A program made the translations under genes and the position numbers. Positions 61,046 to 64,000 of a DNA stretch of 64,000 nt are shown here, piece by piece. Below the pieces are notes generated by a model. That model did not search any database, had not been told where the DNA came from, and saw only the letters and a list, made by a program, of their open reading frames with translations. How positions within the stretch are numbered: position 1 is the first letter of the stretch; each line of letters starts with the position of its first letter. The DNA comes from Burkholderia cepacia (lineage in GTDB: Bacteria; Pseudomonadota; Gammaproteobacteria; Burkholderiales; Burkholderiaceae), in contig NZ_CP013444.1 of the NCBI RefSeq assembly GCF_001718835.1, positions 1,984,001-2,048,000 on the forward strand, in the 5' to 3' direction.

Positions 61046-62169
61046 GAAAGCGCTCCGGCTACAGGGGACGCGGTCAGGAAGCGTCCCGGCAAATACGGTT
61101 CGATATCGATGGGCGGCCGCTCGCCGGCCATCAGCGCGGCGACGAGCCGCGCGCTGCCCGGCGCGGTCGTCACGCCGAGCCCTTCATGCCCGACCGCGAG
61201 CCACACGCCCGGCCGTGCCGGGTGCTCGCCGAGCAGCGGCAGCCCGTCGGGGCTCGCGGAACGGAACCCCGTCCATGCGCGGATGCCGTTCAGGTCGGCC
61301 AGGTCCGGCAGATAACCCACCGCGCGACGCAGCATGCGCGCGAGCACGGGCGGCTCGACTTGCGGGTCCTCGGTGTCGAACTGGCGCGACGAGCCGATCA
61401 GCAACTGGCCGGTCGGCCGCGGCTGCACGTTGAACGCGACCGACGTGCCGTCGCCCGCATGCGCGCTCGCCGCATAACCCAGCTCGACGAGCTGGTGCGA
61501 CACCTGGCCCGGATAGCGGTCGGTAATCAGCAGATGGCCCTTTTTCGGGCGCAGCGGCAGTTCAGGCAGCAGCGTGCGCGCCGCAACGCCGTTCGCGACG
61601 ACCACCCGCTCCGCGCGCAGCGTGTCGCCGCTCGCGAGCGTCACGCTCGGGCCGTCGACCGCGACGGCCCGGTCGCGCCGCAACGTGATGCGCGGCGCGC
61701 GCTGGAGCAGCCAGTTCGCGGTGACGGGCGCATAGAGGATCGCGTCGCCCGGAATCTTCAGCGCGCCGCCGAGCCCGGCCCGCAGCATCGGTTCGAGCGC
61801 GGCGAGTACGCCGCTGTCGACCAGTTCGCCCGCCACGCCGTGCGCGGCGAGCGTGGCCTGCTTCGCGCGCGCGAGATCCATCTCGTGCGCATCGGCCGCG
61901 AGCCACAGCGTGCCGCAGTTGCGGTACGCGCAGCCTTCGGGCATCTCGCCGCTCAGCGCACGCCACAGTTCGATCGAGTAATGGCTCAGCGCGAGCTCGG
62001 CCGCGTTGTCGTCCATCGCGACGAGGTGCCCCATGCCCGCGCCGGTCGCCCCGCCGCGCGCGTCGTCGACGACGAGCACGCGCAGCCCGCGCTGCGCGAG
62101 TTCATGCGCGCACGCGGCGCCGACGATGCCGGCGCCGATCACGACGACATCCGTCTTCGCGTCGCTCAC
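61042..62169 (-). CDS. FAD-binding oxidoreductase (DadA-like), probable D-hydroxyproline dehydrogenase subunit
   Basis: A 375-residue D-amino-acid dehydrogenase-like flavoprotein. The GTG at 62169 overlaps the epimerase stop (GTGA); longer frames read through the epimerase. DVVVIGAGIVGAACAHELAQ is the FAD-binding motif, and PDGLPLLGEHPARPGVWLAV near the C-terminus is typical of the DAO fold. Gene order corresponds to the B subunit of the three-part D-hydroxyproline dehydrogenase, which oxidises the product of the epimerase to a pyrroline-hydroxycarboxylate. Confidence 0.88.
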   Translation of the reverse strand: MSDAKTDVVVIGAGIVGAACAHELAQRGLRVLVVDDARGGATGAGMGHLVAMDDNAAELALSHYSIELWRALSGEMPEGCAYRNCGTLWLAADAHEMDLARAKQATLAAHGVAGELVDSGVLAALEPMLRAGLGGALKIPGDAILYAPVTANWLLQRAPRITLRRDRAVAVDGPSVTLASGDTLRAERVVVANGVAARTLLPELPLRPKKGHLLITDRYPGQVSHQLVELGYAASAHAGDGTSVAFNVQPRPTGQLLIGSSRQFDTEDPQVEPPVLARMLRRAVGYLPDLADLNGIRAWTGFRSASPDGLPLLGEHPARPGVWLAVGHEGLGVTTAPGSARLVAALMAGERPPIDIEPYLPGRFLTASPVAGALS

Positions 62170-63098
62170 GGCGCGATACCCCAGCCGAACGGATCGTCTT
62201 CCTCGATCAGGAGCGTCGCTTCCGCGCTCAGGTGCGCACTGCCGCGGATCGTCGGCACGATCCCGCCGTCGGCTGCTTCGTAGCTCGCGTGGAACACGCT
62301 GCCGATCACACTCGCCTGCCGCCACACGGCGCCCGGCGCGAGCTTGCCGTCGGCCGCGAGGCACGCGAGCTTCGCGCTCGTGCCGGTGCCGCACGGCGAA
62401 CGGTCGTACGCGAGGCCCGGGCACAGCACGAAGCTGCGGCTGTCGTGCTCCGGATCGTCGGCGAACAGCTCGATATGGTCGATCTCGCCGCCGTTCGCAC
62501 CGGTGATGCCCGCGCGTTCGAGCCCTGCGCGCACGGCCGACGCATACGCGGTGAGCGCCGCGACGTTGTCGCCGGCGACGCGCTGCCCGTGGTCGCTGAT
62601 CAGGAAGAACCAGTTGCCGCCCCACGCGATGTCGCCCTTCACGGGGCCGTAACCCGGCACGTCGAGCGCGACGCCCTTCGCATGGCGGTACGCGGGCACG
62701 TTGCGCACGCTGACCGACAGGTCGTCGTGCAACGTCGCCTCGACGGTGCCGACCGGCGTTTCGATCCGGTGCACGCCGGGCGCGATGCGCCCCATGTGGT
62801 GCAGCGTGCGCACGACGCCGATCGTGCCGTGCCCGCACATCCCGAGATAGCCGCTATTGTTGAAGAAGATCACGCCGGCCGCCGCATCGGGCGACACGGG
62901 CTCGCACAGCAGCGCGCCCACCAGCACGTCGCTGCCGCGCGGCTCGAGGATGCATGCGGTGCGGTAGCGGTCGTGCTCGCGCGCGAGCACGTCGCGGCGC
63001 TCGGCCATCGTGCCGCTGCCGAGCGCGGGGAAACCGGACACGACGAGCCGAGTGGGTTCGCCGCCCGTGTGCGAATCGATGATCTGGATGCGCTTCAT
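62166..63098 (-). CDS. lhpA: 4-hydroxyproline 2-epimerase
   Basis: A 310-residue proline-racemase-family enzyme that converts trans-4-hydroxy-L-proline to cis-4-hydroxy-D-proline. Both catalytic cysteines are present: C88 in GMCGHGTIG and C236 in DRSPCGTGTSA, the pair expected for an epimerase rather than the dehydratase subgroup. ATG 63098 (MKRIQIIDSHTGGEP) gives the standard start; an adjacent ATG at 63101 adds one residue. It is the first gene of the leftward operon and is divergent from a DapA-family gene. Confidence 0.92.
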   Translation of the reverse strand: MKRIQIIDSHTGGEPTRLVVSGFPALGSGTMAERRDVLAREHDRYRTACILEPRGSDVLVGALLCEPVSPDAAAGVIFFNNSGYLGMCGHGTIGVVRTLHHMGRIAPGVHRIETPVGTVEATLHDDLSVSVRNVPAYRHAKGVALDVPGYGPVKGDIAWGGNWFFLISDHGQRVAGDNVAALTAYASAVRAGLERAGITGANGGEIDHIELFADDPEHDSRSFVLCPGLAYDRSPCGTGTSAKLACLAADGKLAPGAVWRQASVIGSVFHASYEAADGGIVPTIRGSAHLSAEATLLIEEDDPFGWGIAP

Positions 63099-63179
63099 CA
63101 TGAGCCGTCCGAGTGGGGAAAGGAGCATAGCTTCCTCCGTCACGCGTCCGTCCGCTTGTGGCTTTTCGATGAGGACGAC

Positions 63180-63242
63180 GACGAAATCGGCATAGTGCGA
63201 GGCGCCCTTCCCGCGCCGTGCGGCCGCTGTGCCGATTTCGTC
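63180..63242. promoter_or_regulatory. Inverted-repeat operator candidate in the divergent promoter
   Basis: A perfect 13-bp inverted repeat, GACGAAATCGGCA at 63180-63192 and TGCCGATTTCGTC at 63230-63242, lies between the epimerase gene (-) and the DapA-family gene (+). The arms are 37 nt apart (50 bp centre to centre, about five helical turns), which would suit two dimers or a looping regulator acting on both promoters. Confidence 0.6.
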
Positions 63243-63350
63243 ATTTTGCTCCGCGATACGACTCAAGCGTGACCGGCGTTTGCGCGGCGATACTGGTTGC
63301 CACACCGACGCCTGTCGGCCGACCGATACAAACACACGTAGGAGATTGCA

Positions 63351-64000
63351 GTGAGCCGAAACGCCATTCAGTGGACCGGGGTTTTCCCGGCCGTCAGCAC
63401 CCAGTTCAAGCCGGACTTTTCCCTCGACATCGACGCCACGCACCGCGTGGTGAAGAACCTGGTGAACGACGGCGTGTCGGGCCTCGTGGTCTGCGGCACG
63501 GTCGGCGAAAACACGTCGCTGTCGACGAGCGAGAAGCTCCAGGTGATCGAGGCCGCACGCGATGCGGCAGGCGGCAAGATTCCGGTGATCGCCGGCATCG
63601 CCGAATTCACGACCGAATTCGCGCGCAACACGGTGCGTGAAGCGCAGCGCGTCGGCGTCGACGGCGTGATGGTGATGCCCGCGCTGGTCTACTCGGCCAA
63701 GCCGCACGAAACCGCCGCGCACTTCCGCGCGGTCGCGACGAGCACCGACCTGCCGGTGATGGTCTACAACAACCCGCCGATCTACAAGAACGACGTGACG
63801 CCCGACGTGCTGATCGCGCTGCAGGATTGCGAGAACATCGTCTGCTTCAAGGATTCGTCGGGCGATACGCGCCGCTTCATCGACCTGCGCAATGCGGTCG
63901 GCGATCGCTTCGTGCTGTTCGCGGGCCTCGACGACGTCGTGGTCGAGAGCATCGCCGTCGGCGCCGAAGGCTGGGTGTCGGGCATGTCGAACGCGTTCCC
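63351..64000 (+). CDS. DapA-family aldolase/deaminase, 3' end missing (probable pyrroline-4-hydroxy-2-carboxylate deaminase)
   Basis: The gene starts at GTG 63351 behind TAGGAG and runs open to the window end (216 residues seen). DapA-family motifs are GVFPAVSTQFKPDFSLDIDA, GLVVCGTVGENTSLS and VYNNPPIYKNDVTPDVL, with the Schiff-base lysine in NIVCFKDSSGDTRR. In hydroxyproline catabolism a DapA-family enzyme removes ammonia from the dehydrogenase product to give 2-oxoglutarate semialdehyde. Divergence from the epimerase operon makes this role likely; dihydrodipicolinate synthase is the less likely alternative. Confidence 0.88.
   Translation, partial: MSRNAIQWTGVFPAVSTQFKPDFSLDIDATHRVVKNLVNDGVSGLVVCGTVGENTSLSTSEKLQVIEAARDAAGGKIPVIAGIAEFTTEFARNTVREAQRVGVDGVMVMPALVYSAKPHETAAHFRAVATSTDLPVMVYNNPPIYKNDVTPDVLIALQDCENIVCFKDSSGDTRRFIDLRNAVGDRFVLFAGLDDVVVESIAVGAEGWVSGMSNAF

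Noticed and set aside
1..64000. CRISPR arrays, rRNA, tRNA, intact insertion sequences, prophage, replication origin
   Set aside because: No regularly spaced repeats, tRNA-like cloverleafs, rRNA motifs, transposase or integrase motifs, or parAB/repA genes were seen; the recombinase-like gene at 47419 lacks catalytic residues.

Overview
This window looks like part of a Burkholderia genome, probably the Burkholderia cepacia complex and probably a secondary replicon. The DNA is very GC-rich, with strong third-position GC and long antisense open frames. The gene families also fit: an orphan second sigma-54 factor, small Burkholderia-type proteins (DUF3096, DUF3175, DUF2917, the MLSPHEF family), a phasin, and a GlgE/TreS-maltokinase/TreYZ cluster. 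The genus is inferred from protein content and memory of these families, not from a search.

Layout. (1) 2-15548 (+): seven translationally coupled alpha-glucan/trehalose genes: glgE (5' end cut off), treS-mak fusion, glgB, glgX, treZ, malQ, treY. TreYZ makes trehalose from alpha-glucan. TreS-Mak converts trehalose to maltose-1-phosphate, and GlgE and GlgB rebuild glucan from it. (2) 15687-19464 (+): a DUF3096 peptide, then a coupled trio ending in a phospholipase D/cardiolipin-synthase protein fused to a VTT membrane domain and an endonuclease/exonuclease/phosphatase enzyme. (3) 19540-28797: mostly small stress or envelope proteins (DUF3175, two BON, PRC-barrel, small lipoproteins) with a CPA1 antiporter, sigma-54 and a family 9 glycosyltransferase. 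(4) 28984-31437: AsmA-like protein. (5) 40820-31485 (-): one peptide-scavenging operon: RpiR regulator, isoaspartyl peptidase, GsiABCD-type peptide/glutathione ABC importer, DmpA-type S58 aminopeptidase, M55 D-aminopeptidase. (6) 41-47.4 kb: hydrolase, methyltransferase, a composition-atypical unknown gene, and a coupled metallophosphoesterase/di-haem cytochrome c peroxidase pair. (7) 47.4-54 kb (-): a serine-recombinase homologue lacking catalytic residues, a degenerate receiver protein, a 289-bp nested palindromic repeat, a 1361-residue CheB-CheR-PAS-kinase-receiver protein and a free CheB. (8) 54.5-56.7 kb (+): small proteins, a phasin, and a 91-residue protein behind two overlapping near-consensus LexA boxes. 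(9) 56.7-59.5 kb: MocR regulator divergent from a DUF2917 gene, then a YeeE/YedE pair whose first half has lost its 5' end. (10) 59.5-64 kb: a hydroxyproline catabolic cluster (epimerase, three-subunit D-hydroxyproline dehydrogenase) divergent from a DapA-family gene cut by the window end, with a 13-bp inverted repeat in the shared promoter region.

The most unusual items are the nested palindromic element at 48831-49119, the tandem LexA boxes before the unknown gene at 56405, the pair of catalytically degenerate regulators at 47.4-48.6 kb, and the unified peptide-scavenging operon. I see no rRNA, tRNA, CRISPR array, intact insertion sequence or replication origin.
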